Translations under genes and position numbers: made by a program | In this document: piece after piece, positions 45,877-55,357 of the stretch | How positions within the stretch are numbered: the stretch's first letter is position 1 | How the letters are laid out: each line of letters starts with the position of its first letter | Source: JAVKEN01 sp040221415 | GTDB lineage: Bacteria; Pseudomonadota; Alphaproteobacteria; Rickettsiales; JABSSG01 | Length of the DNA: 64,000 bases | NCBI GenBank assembly: GCA_040221415.1 | Contig: JAVKEN010000014.1 | Location: forward strand, 139,162-203,161 | Direction of reading: 5' to 3' | Notes under the pieces: generated by a model | The model's input: only the letters and a program-made list of their open reading frames with translations | The model's database searches: none | Told to the model about the DNA's origin: nothing

Positions 45877-48800
45877 TGTCGCTTTTTTTTATTCAAAGAC
45901 CAGTCTTTGCATGGGTGATAGCAATCATCGTGATGCTTGCTGGATTATTGTCGATGAAAAACTTGCCTATCGAACAATACCCAACAATCTCACCTCCTTC
46001 AGTATCAATTCAAGCAACCTACCCTGGCGCCTCTTCTAAGATAATTGAAGATAGCGTTACACAGGTTATCGAAAGAAATTTAATTGGAATAGATAACTTA
46101 AGGTATATAAGCTCTAACAGTGACTCTGCTGGACTAAGTGCAATTGATGTGGTTTTTGAACCTGGCACCGACCCAGATATTGCTCAAGTTCAGGTGCAAA
46201 ATAAAGTACAGGGAGCAATGTCTCGACTACCTGCTGAAGTACAAAAATTTGGCGTGACTGTCACAAAGAACAGTCTAGGATTTTTATTAGTAGCTGGGTT
46301 TTACTCAACAAATCCTAATGCGACCCAATCTGATATAGGAGATGTAATTAATAACCAAATCAGAAATCCTCTAGCTCGTGTAAATGGTGTTGGTAAAGTC
46401 CAAGTTTTTGGAGCCTCCAAAGCAATGAGAATTTGGCTTAACCCTCATAGAATGAATGAATACCAATTAACTACTAAAGAAATAAAACATGCGCTAGAAG
46501 TGCAAAATAATGATGTTTCATCTGGGCAGCTAGGAGGATTGCCAGCAACTAAAGATCAGCAAATTAATGTATCTATCACCACTCAGTCTAGATTAAGGAC
46601 CGCAGATCAATTTAAAAATATAATTCTTCGAGTCAATGAGGATGGGTCTCAAGTTAGATTAAGAGATGTAGCCAGGGTTGAGCTTGGTGCAAATGACTAC
46701 GATGCATTAATCCGCTACAACGGCAGGCCAGCATCTGGTATTGGTGTCAGCTTAGTATCAGGAGCAAATGCCCTTGATACTGCAGTCGCTGTAAAAGAAA
46801 AACTTAAAGATTTAATGCAATTCGTTCCCAAAGACATAAAACTTGTATACCCATTTGATAGCACTCCCTTTATTAAACTCGCAATAAAAGAGGTTGCGTT
46901 TACTTTGCTAGAAGCTCTAATTTTAGTGTTTGCAGTAATGTTCTTATTTTTACAAAGCTTGAGAGCAACATTTATACCTGCTATTGCAGTTCCAGTTGTT
47001 TTACTTGGAACCTTAGCGCTCCTATACGCCTTTGGATTCTCAATAAATGAGTTAACAATGTTTGCCATGGTGCTTGCTATCGGATTGTTAGTTGACGATG
47101 CAATTGTTGTAGTGGAAAATGTTGAACGGGTCATGCGTGAAGAAAATCTATCCCCTGTAGAGGCAACAAAAAAATCTATGTCACAAATCACAGACGCAAT
47201 CGTTGGTATAGCAGTAGTATTATCAGCTGTATTTATTCCAATGATGTTCTTTAAAGGGTCGGCTGGGGTGGTTTATAAGCAGTTTTCATTTACCATAGCA
47301 GCAGCAATGGGTCTTTCTGTTGGCGTGGCATTAATATTATCTCCTTGTCTATGCGCAACTATGCTATTAGCAAAACCACATCAATCATCTGGATTCTTTG
47401 CTAAATTCAATGAAAAATTCGACATCTTGAGATCCAGGTTCATCGCCATAGCAAATAAAATAATAGACGGATTTAGAGGGTATATATTGGTATACATACT
47501 GCTTATAGGAGTAATGATATTCTCCTTTTTAAAAATCCCGACCTCATTTCTCCCTAATGAGGATAAAGGTGTCATGTATCTTATGTTAAGCACTCCTCCT
47601 GGCTCAACCATTCAGCGAACTCTCAATAAGGTTCAGAAAGTAGAAGATTATTTTTTAAATAAGGAAAAAGGTACTGTTGATCACTTGTTTACAGTGACTG
47701 GATATAGCTTCACTGGTCAAGCGCAAAATGTTGCTCTTGGTTTTGTTGGTTTATCAGATTGGGAAAAAAGAGAGTCTGACCATCAATCAGTATTTAATTT
47801 AGCCAAAAGATCAATGCAAGAGTTGGGGCAGCTTAAGGACACTTTTGCTTTTGCTTTCTACCCTCCTCCAATTCCAGAGCTGGAAGTATCCTCGGGGTTT
47901 AACCTACAAATAATTGATAATGCTTCAATTGGTCATGAGAAATTGATGAAAGTTGGAAATGAGATTATAAGCAAGGGAAGCAAACATCCTAAATTACAAG
48001 CCGTTAGGCTAAATGGGTTATATGATGTACCACAATTTAAAGTAAATATAGATCATGAAAAAGCTGGGGCTTTAGGTCTTAGTATATCAGATATAAATGA
48101 TACCCTGCAGACAGCTTGGGGATCTTCATTTATAAATAACTTTATTGATAAAGGTAGAGTGAAACGAGTATATGTCCAATCAGATGCTCCATTCAGAATG
48201 ATGCCTGATGACATTAGTCATTGGTACGTGAAAAACAATAAGAATCAAATGGTTCCTTTGGATGGGGTCTCTAATTTCAAATGGACTTACGGTTCGCCAA
48301 AATTAGAAAGGTATAACGGAGCAAGCTCTATTAATATCCAAGGATCTGCGATCCCTGGCATAAGTTCCGGTGAAAGTATGGATATAATGGAAAACATTGT
48401 AAAAGACTTACCTTTCAAAGTTGATTACGCATGGACTGGATTATCATATGAAGAAAGATTAAGCTCGAATCAAACTTTAAAGCTATACTCAATGTCAGTT
48501 CTCGCTGTATTCCTATGCCTTGCTGCATTATATGAAAGTTGGAGAATTCCATTTTCAGTATTGCTCGCAATACCATTAGGAATAATTGGTGCTATACTTG
48601 CTGCTTTGCTATTTAGATTAAGCAATGACATCTACTTTCAGGTTGCGTTAGCTACCACAATTGGACTTGCCTCTAAAAACGCTATATTGATTGTAGAATT
48701 CGCCAAAACCCTTCATGAACAAGGAAAAGGATTAAAAGAGGCGGCTCTTGAGTCTTTAAAAATAAGATTTAGACCTATTATTATGACATCTATGGCTTTT

Positions 48801-49013
48801 ATTCTGGGTGTATCTCCTTTAGCATTTTCTTCAGGAATTGGCTCTGTCAGTCAAAATGCAATCGGTATAAGTGTAATAGGTGGAATGTTGTCGGCAACGT
48901 TCATTGCAATATTATTTGTTCCTATGTTCTTTGTCTTAATTAACAGATTTAAACGTAAAAAGGATCAAAATGCAGGAGAGGCATTGCGTCAGAATTCTCC
49001 TTCTGAACAGTAA
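45876..49013 (+). CDS. RND multidrug efflux transporter (AcrB/HAE1 family)
   Basis: Inner-membrane pump of 1045 residues. FFIQRPVFAWVIAI opens the first TM, the proton-relay aspartates are in GLLVDDAIVVVENVERV and the essential lysine in GLASKNAILIVEF. Two large periplasmic loops (about 35-330 and 555-865) are present. No TolC homolog lies nearby. The end overlaps the Nudix gene by 44 bases. Confidence 0.96.
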   Translation: MSLFFIQRPVFAWVIAIIVMLAGLLSMKNLPIEQYPTISPPSVSIQATYPGASSKIIEDSVTQVIERNLIGIDNLRYISSNSDSAGLSAIDVVFEPGTDPDIAQVQVQNKVQGAMSRLPAEVQKFGVTVTKNSLGFLLVAGFYSTNPNATQSDIGDVINNQIRNPLARVNGVGKVQVFGASKAMRIWLNPHRMNEYQLTTKEIKHALEVQNNDVSSGQLGGLPATKDQQINVSITTQSRLRTADQFKNIILRVNEDGSQVRLRDVARVELGANDYDALIRYNGRPASGIGVSLVSGANALDTAVAVKEKLKDLMQFVPKDIKLVYPFDSTPFIKLAIKEVAFTLLEALILVFAVMFLFLQSLRATFIPAIAVPVVLLGTLALLYAFGFSINELTMFAMVLAIGLLVDDAIVVVENVERVMREENLSPVEATKKSMSQITDAIVGIAVVLSAVFIPMMFFKGSAGVVYKQFSFTIAAAMGLSVGVALILSPCLCATMLLAKPHQSSGFFAKFNEKFDILRSRFIAIANKIIDGFRGYILVYILLIGVMIFSFLKIPTSFLPNEDKGVMYLMLSTPPGSTIQRTLNKVQKVEDYFLNKEKGTVDHLFTVTGYSFTGQAQNVALGFVGLSDWEKRESDHQSVFNLAKRSMQELGQLKDTFAFAFYPPPIPELEVSSGFNLQIIDNASIGHEKLMKVGNEIISKGSKHPKLQAVRLNGLYDVPQFKVNIDHEKAGALGLSISDINDTLQTAWGSSFINNFIDKGRVKRVYVQSDAPFRMMPDDISHWYVKNNKNQMVPLDGVSNFKWTYGSPKLERYNGASSINIQGSAIPGISSGESMDIMENIVKDLPFKVDYAWTGLSYEERLSSNQTLKLYSMSVLAVFLCLAALYESWRIPFSVLLAIPLGIIGAILAALLFRLSNDIYFQVALATTIGLASKNAILIVEFAKTLHEQGKGLKEAALESLKIRFRPIIMTSMAFILGVSPLAFSSGIGSVSQNAIGISVIGGMLSATFIAILFVPMFFVLINRFKRKKDQNAGEALRQNSPSEQ

Positions 49014-49413
49014 AAATCAAGTTCTTTTAATGTCAATTATTGACCCAGACACCAATGAAAAATATTGGTTTCCAGTCGGGGGCAAAGTTGAACATGGAGA
49101 AACTAAAGAGCATGCTGTGATTAGAGAGTTGTTTGAAGAAACAGGGTTAACAACTAACGATGTTGTTATCGGAGAATTTTTCTACAAGGAAACTTTCGAA
49201 AAGTCATTAAAAGGCGTCATGAATTTATTTATTCAAGACTATATTTTTGTTAAAACTAATAAAAATTACATTTCTGCTGAAAATTTCTCTCAGGAAGAAA
49301 AGGAAGTTTTTCAAGAGTTCAAATGGTTTTCAAAGAAAGAAATTCCAGATTATCATGAAAAGATCTTTCCTGAGAATTTAACTGAGTTACTAAATCATGC
49401 AAAGCAATTCTAG
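48970..49413 (+). CDS. Nudix hydrolase
   Basis: A 147-residue pyrophosphohydrolase. The Nudix box is complete: GGKVEHGETKEHAV followed by IRELFEETGL. Substrate cannot be told; the RILLLNSKNQVLLM opening is generic. Translation starts inside the pump gene with AAGGA five bases upstream, and the end overlaps ogt by 17 bases. Confidence 0.9.
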   Translation: MQERHCVRILLLNSKNQVLLMSIIDPDTNEKYWFPVGGKVEHGETKEHAVIRELFEETGLTTNDVVIGEFFYKETFEKSLKGVMNLFIQDYIFVKTNKNYISAENFSQEEKEVFQEFKWFSKKEIPDYHEKIFPENLTELLNHAKQF

Positions 49414-49927
49414 AGAGCTATTTCAAGCTAACATTGATACACCTTTAGGCAAGATGGTTGCTATTGCAAACGAGAGTCAGTTGCTTCTTTTACTTTTTGC
49501 TGATCAAAAGAATCTTGATCAAAAGCTAAAATCAATTTCTTCAACTGCAAAAATAATTAATAAAAGGAATCTTGTGCTACAAGAAACCGAAAAACAATTA
49601 AATCAATATTTTAACTCTGAACGAGAATACTTTGACTTACCTTTAGAGCTAACTGGAACTAAATTTCAAAGAAATATATGGAAATTACTCACCAATATTA
49701 CTTATGGAAAAGTTATATCATATGCAGCATTAGCAAAGAAATTCGGTAATGGACAGGCGTACAGAGCCTGCGCTAATGCAAACGCAGCAAATAATGTTGC
49801 AATTATCATTCCATGTCACAGAGTTATAAATTCTAATGGAAATCTTGGCGGCTATGCTGGAGGCATTGATCGCAAAAACAAATTATTGAAAAAAGAAAAA
49901 GCTATTTCTGATATTTTATGCAGCTAA
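49397..49927 (+). CDS. ogt: Methylated-DNA--protein-cysteine methyltransferase
   Basis: Suicide enzyme that removes alkyl groups from O6-guanine. The acceptor cysteine is in IIPCHRVI, followed by GGYAGGIDRK. The DNA-binding FQRNIWKLLTNITYGKVISYAALAK segment is normal. The 176 residues lack an Ada regulatory domain. Its 3' end overlaps that of tag by 26 bases, pairing two alkylation-repair genes. Confidence 0.95.
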   Translation: MQSNSRELFQANIDTPLGKMVAIANESQLLLLLFADQKNLDQKLKSISSTAKIINKRNLVLQETEKQLNQYFNSEREYFDLPLELTGTKFQRNIWKLLTNITYGKVISYAALAKKFGNGQAYRACANANAANNVAIIIPCHRVINSNGNLGGYAGGIDRKNKLLKKEKAISDILCS

Positions 49928-50456
49928 TTAAGTGATCATCAACCATTCCCACAGCTTGCATAAAAGCGTATATAATAGTTGTGCCGACAAATTTCATTCC
50001 GCGTTTTTTAAGATCCTTTGATAAAGCATCGCTTTCTTTAGTGGAAACCGGCATTTCAGTAATATTCTTCCAGTGACTCTTAATTTGCTTTCCACCTACA
50101 AACTCCCACAAGTATTTATCAAATGATCCAAACTCCTCCTGGATGCTTAAAAAGACTTTAGCATTTTGCCTAGCAGACTGAATTTTTAATCTATTCCTGA
50201 TTATTTCAGGATTATTGCGTAATTCTTCTAACTCTTTATCAGACATGTTTGCAACTTTATTAGGGGCAAACTTATGAAAAGCTTTGCGGTACCCTTCCCT
50301 CTTCTTCAAAACCGTCTCCCAGGATAAGCCAGCCTGCGCACCCTCGAGAATTAACATCTCAAAAAGCTTTTGATCATCATGCACGGGAATCCCCCATTCA
50401 TTATCATGATAATCAGCATAAAATTCTTGACCAGGCTTATCTCCGAAACAACGCAT
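49902..50456 (-). CDS. tag: DNA-3-methyladenine glycosylase I
   Basis: Removes 3-methyladenine from DNA. The zinc-snap ligands are kept: C3 and H17 (DYHDNEWG) at the N terminus, and the histidine and cysteine of HLISC at the C terminus. The ILEGAQAGLSWETVLKKRE block carries the base-recognition glutamate. Length 184 is standard. Convergent with ogt. Confidence 0.97.
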   Translation of the reverse strand: MRCFGDKPGQEFYADYHDNEWGIPVHDDQKLFEMLILEGAQAGLSWETVLKKREGYRKAFHKFAPNKVANMSDKELEELRNNPEIIRNRLKIQSARQNAKVFLSIQEEFGSFDKYLWEFVGGKQIKSHWKNITEMPVSTKESDALSKDLKKRGMKFVGTTIIYAFMQAVGMVDDHLISCIKYQK

Positions 50457-50514
50457 ATTTTTTTATCTTATTTATATTCCATTATTATTCAAAACTACAA
50501 ATGATTCAATTTAA

Positions 50515-50543
50515 TTGAGTTTGCTTAAAAATTGTGCAATAAT
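50515..50543 (+). promoter_or_regulatory. Promoter of the dusB-fis-ntrYX operon
   Basis: TTGAGT (50515-50520) and AATAAT (50538-50543) are 17 bases apart. Predicted start near 50550 gives a leader of about 17 bases. Moderate match. Confidence 0.4.
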
Positions 50544-50566
50544 CACCCTCCTTATTTGGTTTTGTA

Positions 50567-51571
50567 ATGATAAAAATTGGCAATATTGAAATTAACGATC
50601 CAGTGATCTTGGCTCCTATGTCAGGAGTTACTGATATGCCGTTCAGACGCCTTGTGAAGAAATTTGGCGCAGGACTAGTTGTATCTGAAATGATAGCTAG
50701 TCGTGCTATGATCATGCAAACTAAACAATCCCTACAAAAATGTGCGATGTCCGAAATAGAGGATACTACTTCGGTACAGCTTGCCGGATGCGAGCCTGAA
50801 GTAATGGGCGAAGCTGCCAAATTAAATGAGGATATGGGAGCAAAAATTATTGATATCAATTTTGGTTGCCCTGTAAAAAAAGTAGTTAATGGCTATGCAG
50901 GATCTGCCCTAATGAAGGATGAAAAGCTAGCAACAGAGATTCTTAAAGCTACTGTTAAGGCTGTAAAGGTGCCGGTTACTCTTAAAATGAGAATGGGCTG
51001 GGATGAAAAAAATCTTAACGCTCCAAAGCTTGCAAAAATTGCTGAAGATGTTGGGATCCAAATGATTACTATTCATGGCAGAACTCGCTGCCAGATGTAT
51101 AATGGCACAGCAAATTGGAAATTTATTCGCAAAGTAAAAGATGCTGTGAAAATTCCTGTTATTGCAAATGGAGATATTAAGACAATTAAAGATGCTCAAA
51201 TTTGCTTACAAGAATCAGGGGCTGATGGCGTAATGATTGGCAGAGGAACGTATGGGAAACCCTGGTTAATCAATATTGTTAATCAAGCAATCAAAAACAA
51301 TGCAACCCTTAATGAACCTAGCTTAGAAGAAAAACTAGAGGTGATTCTTCAACATTATTCAGATATGATTGAGCATTACGACGAAATTGGCGGAATAAGA
51401 ATAGCTAGAAAACATATTGGCTGGTATACAGCAGGATTAAAAAATTCGGCAGAATTTAGGTTTCAATTTAATCAAATTAAGTCATATAATAAAGCTATTG
51501 ATTTCATAAAATCATATTTTCAGGAATTAATTGAAGAACCTTATTATGAACAAAGACTACAATCTGCTTAA
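50567..51571 (+). CDS. dusB: tRNA-dihydrouridine synthase B
   Basis: Flavoenzyme that reduces uridine in the tRNA D loop. APMSGVTDMPFRR, the catalytic cysteine in NFGCPVKKVVNGYAGSAL, and GRGTYGKPWL are diagnostic. 334 residues. In alphaproteobacteria this gene (nifR3) typically precedes ntrBC-ntrYX; here ntrB and most of ntrC are missing. It overlaps the Fis-like gene by 26 bases. Confidence 0.96.
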   Translation: MIKIGNIEINDPVILAPMSGVTDMPFRRLVKKFGAGLVVSEMIASRAMIMQTKQSLQKCAMSEIEDTTSVQLAGCEPEVMGEAAKLNEDMGAKIIDINFGCPVKKVVNGYAGSALMKDEKLATEILKATVKAVKVPVTLKMRMGWDEKNLNAPKLAKIAEDVGIQMITIHGRTRCQMYNGTANWKFIRKVKDAVKIPVIANGDIKTIKDAQICLQESGADGVMIGRGTYGKPWLINIVNQAIKNNATLNEPSLEEKLEVILQHYSDMIEHYDEIGGIRIARKHIGWYTAGLKNSAEFRFQFNQIKSYNKAIDFIKSYFQELIEEPYYEQRLQSA

Positions 51572-51791
51572 TCTAGTCGATGGTTGTATAGAAGAGTTTT
51601 TTAACGATCATAAAGGTTCTACCCCAGATTCAGGTTTGCTCTCAAGAATAGTAAGCGAGGTAGAAAAAAGAATAATTTGTAAAACTTTAGAACATACCTC
51701 TTTTAATCAAAGTAAAACCTCACAGATACTTGGAATCAATCGAAACACTCTGCGAAATAAAATCCAGAATTACAAAATAAATGTTAAATAA
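51546..51791 (+). CDS. Fis-like / orphan NtrC C-terminal DNA-binding protein
   Basis: An 81-residue protein with a C-terminal helix-turn-helix (about 53-75: NQSKTSQILGINRNTLRNKI). VSEVEKRIICKTLEHT upstream matches the dimerisation helices of both Fis and the NtrC C terminus; GxxPDSGLLSRIVSEVE resembles the PPPGLYxRILxEVE segment I recall from alphaproteobacterial NtrC. It has no receiver or AAA+ domain. An in-frame TTG lies five codons earlier; the ATG at 51546 is preferred. It overlaps ntrY by 11 bases. It may act as a nucleoid protein or a stand-alone regulator. Confidence 0.85.
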   Translation: MNKDYNLLNLVDGCIEEFFNDHKGSTPDSGLLSRIVSEVEKRIICKTLEHTSFNQSKTSQILGINRNTLRNKIQNYKINVK

Positions 51792-53934
51792 GCTATTTCT
51801 AAAACGATCATTCACAAGCAAATTGGCAATAGTTGTTGCTGTAGCCTCTGTTATAGCAGCTATATCAACTTATATAGCTATGACTTCTAGTTCAAGCTTA
51901 ATAACCCCAAATTCTAAACAAATCACAATCTTGCTGTTTGTTGATTTAGTACTCTTCCTCACATTTGCAATTTTGATTTCTAGAAGATTAATGCAGTTCT
52001 ATACAAAAAAGCATATTGTTGGATCTAATTCTAAAATCCAAACTAGGATTTTAATGGTTTTCTCAATTATAGCCTGTATACCAACAATAACAGTTGCCAT
52101 ATTTTCTACTGTTTTTTTTAACTTTGTAATTGAATCTTGGTTTGATAAGAGAATCACTACAGCTCTTGATGAATCCGTCATAGTTGCAGAATCATACTTA
52201 AAAGAACACAAAGACGTCCTTCGAGTCAGGACTAAGGCAATGGCTATGGAGTTAGACAATAACATAATTTATTATGATCTCACTTCAAACATGCCAATGT
52301 TTTTTCAAATATTAAATACTTTTGTTGAGCTAAACGCTGTATCCGAGGCGGTTGTATTTAATAATAATATACCAATTGTAAAATCAAAATATGGTAACTC
52401 TCTTTCATTCGAGCGTTTTCCGATAGAAGCATTCCAGAAAGCAGCCGAAGGAGAAGTAGTTATACTTGATAACAACCCAAATAAAATTCGATCTGTAGTG
52501 GCTCTATCCAGCCTCCCAAGTACCTATTTGGTAGTAGGCAAACTAATTGATAGTAACGTTTTAAACCACATTGCAGAATCTCAAGGAGCGGCAAGCAAAT
52601 ACCGAGCTATTAAGGATAGATTAAATAGTTTGCAGATAAAATTCTCCCTGATTTTCCTTGCTGTATCTTTATTGATCTTGGTTATCGCATTATGGTTTGG
52701 CATCACGTTTTCAAGTAAGATTACAAAACCTATCCAACGACTTTTGGAAGCTACAGAAAAAATCAAAGAAGGTAAGTTTAGCTTTAGGGTAAAAGAGGGC
52801 AAGAACAACGACGAACTTTCATACTTAGCAAAAGCATTTAACTTGATGACTAAGCATATTGCAGGGCAGCAGGAAAAATTAGTCGATGCATACAATAAAA
52901 TTGAAGATAAGCATAAATTTAGTCAAACTGTACTATCCGGAGTGTCCGCTGGTATCATTGCATTATCTTCTGATAAAAAAATAATTCTTATCAACGACTC
53001 AGCGCTAAAAATGCTGCAGCTAAAATCTAAGGATGTGCATAAAAAAAATATTACAAACATTATTCCTGAGCTAAATAATATCCTACAGAACGCCACACAA
53101 ACTCCTGATACTTTAGTTAGTGAAGAACTCAGTATTAAAATCAAACGTAAACTACTCAACATTGTTTTCAGAGTAGTAGCAGAAAGTGATAATAAACGTA
53201 TAGATGGCTTCATTGTAACTTTTGATGATATGACCCAGCTTGTTCAAGCTCAAAGACTTGCAGCTTGGTCAGATGTTGCACGAAGGATTGCTCATGAAGT
53301 AAAGAACCCTCTGACTCCTATCCAATTAAGCGCAGATAGGCTAAAAACTAAATTTGCTGATCAAGTAAATGATAAAGAAGCTTTCTCTAGATATCTTTCT
53401 ACAATCATCAGGCATACAGCTGACATTGCCGAAATAATTGGAGAATTCTCTAACTTTGCCAAAATGAAGTCACCAACTCTAGAAGAGTTCGATATAGCTA
53501 AATCAGTTAGCGATATCGTTTTATCAAGGCAGTATCTTGATAATAAAATCAAATATTCTTTTGAGTCTAACAAACAATCTATAAATATATTCGCTGACCA
53601 GACTCAAATAACCCAGGTTATTGTTAATTTGCTTAAAAATTCTGAAGAGTCTCTCCACGGAACAAAGATGTATGAAAGTGGAAAATCCTATATAGACGTT
53701 AAACTTGAAAAAGTGAAAAATTCTGTCAAAATAAAAGTCGTCGATAACGGGAAAGGTTTTGACAAGGACATTATTGCGCGTCTAACAGAAGCTTATTTTA
53801 CAACAAGAACTAAAGGCACGGGTTTAGGCTTGTCTATTGTGCAAAAGATTATTGACGATCACAAAGGTAGTCTTGATTTATATAACAACAGTAATGGAAG
53901 GGCTGTTGTTGAAATCGAACTTCCTCTTAATTAA
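51781..53934 (+). CDS. ntrY: Nitrogen-regulation sensor histidine kinase NtrY
   Basis: Inner-membrane sensor kinase of 717 residues. TM segments lie at about 14-34, 48-67 and 88-112, then a periplasmic region and a fourth TM (about 282-302). They are followed by HAMP (KITKPIQRLLEATEKI), PAS (about 378-470), HisKA with the phospho-histidine in RRIAHEVKNPLTPIQLSAD and an ATPase domain (DNGKGFD, TKGTGLGLSIVQKI). It should phosphorylate NtrX encoded next. The signal sensed is not known; redox and nitrogen cues are reported in relatives. Confidence 0.95.
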   Translation: MLNKLFLKRSFTSKLAIVVAVASVIAAISTYIAMTSSSSLITPNSKQITILLFVDLVLFLTFAILISRRLMQFYTKKHIVGSNSKIQTRILMVFSIIACIPTITVAIFSTVFFNFVIESWFDKRITTALDESVIVAESYLKEHKDVLRVRTKAMAMELDNNIIYYDLTSNMPMFFQILNTFVELNAVSEAVVFNNNIPIVKSKYGNSLSFERFPIEAFQKAAEGEVVILDNNPNKIRSVVALSSLPSTYLVVGKLIDSNVLNHIAESQGAASKYRAIKDRLNSLQIKFSLIFLAVSLLILVIALWFGITFSSKITKPIQRLLEATEKIKEGKFSFRVKEGKNNDELSYLAKAFNLMTKHIAGQQEKLVDAYNKIEDKHKFSQTVLSGVSAGIIALSSDKKIILINDSALKMLQLKSKDVHKKNITNIIPELNNILQNATQTPDTLVSEELSIKIKRKLLNIVFRVVAESDNKRIDGFIVTFDDMTQLVQAQRLAAWSDVARRIAHEVKNPLTPIQLSADRLKTKFADQVNDKEAFSRYLSTIIRHTADIAEIIGEFSNFAKMKSPTLEEFDIAKSVSDIVLSRQYLDNKIKYSFESNKQSINIFADQTQITQVIVNLLKNSEESLHGTKMYESGKSYIDVKLEKVKNSVKIKVVDNGKGFDKDIIARLTEAYFTTRTKGTGLGLSIVQKIIDDHKGSLDLYNNSNGRAVVEIELPLN

Positions 53935-53950
53935 CTAACAAAGGCGAAAA

Positions 53951-55357
53951 ATGAATAATACAATTTTAATTGTAGATGATGAAGAAGATATCAGAGATCT
54001 GGTATCAGATATTTTAACTGACGAAGGTTACCAGTGTTGTACTGCAGCTAATAGTGTGGAAGCTTTCGCAGAAATCGAAAAAAACAAACCTTCTATAGTT
54101 CTTCTAGATATATGGTTACAGGGAAGTGACCTGGATGGTCTTGGAATACTTGAAGTAATCAAAGAGAAATATCCATTTATTCCAGTAATCATGATTAGTG
54201 GACACGGGACAATTGAAACTGCTGTCACTTCAATCAGATATGGAGCATATGATTATATTGAAAAACCATTCACACCAGAAAAACTTAATATAACTGTTAA
54301 GCGTGCATCAGAAGCTTCAAGGCTAAAAAGAGAAAACATAGAGCTAAAGAAAAAGATTGCTAGCAAACCAGAGCTGATTGGTGAATCAAATGCCATTCAA
54401 CAACTAAAAATAAATATTGAGAAAGTATCAACCACTTCTAGTCGAGTTCTTATAAAAGGAGAGTATGGTTCTGGAAAGGAGCTGGCTGCAAAGCTTGTTC
54501 ATAAATTATCAGATAAAAGAAATTATCCTTTTGTTACAATAAATGGATCGGTAATCAATAACACCAAAGTAAAAAACGACCTTTTGGGAGATCCTTCTGT
54601 AAAAAAATTTGGAGTTGCTGAATTAGTTGCAAAAGGTACATTATATATCGATAATATTTCAGAATTACCTCTAGACACTCAGAAAAACATTCTTAAGTTT
54701 GTTCAAGGAAATAAAGATAGTCAATCTTCAACAAAGTATAATGTAAGAGTTATCGGATCTATTAGTGAAAACCCAAACGAAGCAATTAAATCTGGAAGAT
54801 TGTTCAAAGATTTATACAACAGAATTAATGTAGTATCTCTATCAGTACCCTCTCTGAAAGAGAGAAAAGAGGATATTGAACATTTGTCTAGATTCTTTAT
54901 GAAAAACATTGCTAAATCAGAAGGGTTTGCTCCTAAAGAAATCACAAAAGAAGTAATTGCTAATTTACAAGCTATGGATTGGCCAGGTAATATTAGGGAG
55001 CTTGAAAATTTCCTTGAGAAACTATTTATCATAGCGAACATAAGGAAGCTTCACACCATATCCTTAGATTTATTGGAAGAAATTAAAGAGCAAAACGGTA
55101 AGGCAAAATCTAGTCAAAACTTATATGGAGACATTGACTTCATGTCTTTATCTTTAAGACAAGCTAGAGAAGAATTTGAACGCCATTACCTTGCATCGCA
55201 AATGTCCCGCTTCAACAATAACATTTCAAAAACTTCGGTCTTTGTAGGTATGGAGAGATCCGCCCTTCATAGAAAGCTGAAAATGCTTAATATTCATGGA
55301 AGCAACAATCCTGACTCAGAGTCAAAAGAATCTACTTCAGAAGAGGAGATGGCATAA
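53951..55357 (+). CDS. ntrX: Response regulator NtrX, atypical sigma54-activator fold
   Basis: A 468-residue regulator: receiver (D53 acceptor, VVLLDIW-type strand), AAA+ domain (about 140-365) and C-terminal Fis-type helix-turn-helix (about 405-445). Walker A is GEYGSGKE. Walker B reads GTLYIDNISELP, with Asn where the catalytic Glu is expected. The L1 loop that carries GAFTGA is deleted (NDLLGDPSVKKFGVAEL). It therefore cannot be a standard sigma54 activator. AAGG is six bases from the ATG. Confidence 0.94.
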   Translation: MNNTILIVDDEEDIRDLVSDILTDEGYQCCTAANSVEAFAEIEKNKPSIVLLDIWLQGSDLDGLGILEVIKEKYPFIPVIMISGHGTIETAVTSIRYGAYDYIEKPFTPEKLNITVKRASEASRLKRENIELKKKIASKPELIGESNAIQQLKINIEKVSTTSSRVLIKGEYGSGKELAAKLVHKLSDKRNYPFVTINGSVINNTKVKNDLLGDPSVKKFGVAELVAKGTLYIDNISELPLDTQKNILKFVQGNKDSQSSTKYNVRVIGSISENPNEAIKSGRLFKDLYNRINVVSLSVPSLKERKEDIEHLSRFFMKNIAKSEGFAPKEITKEVIANLQAMDWPGNIRELENFLEKLFIIANIRKLHTISLDLLEEIKEQNGKAKSSQNLYGDIDFMSLSLRQAREEFERHYLASQMSRFNNNISKTSVFVGMERSALHRKLKMLNIHGSNNPDSESKESTSEEEMA

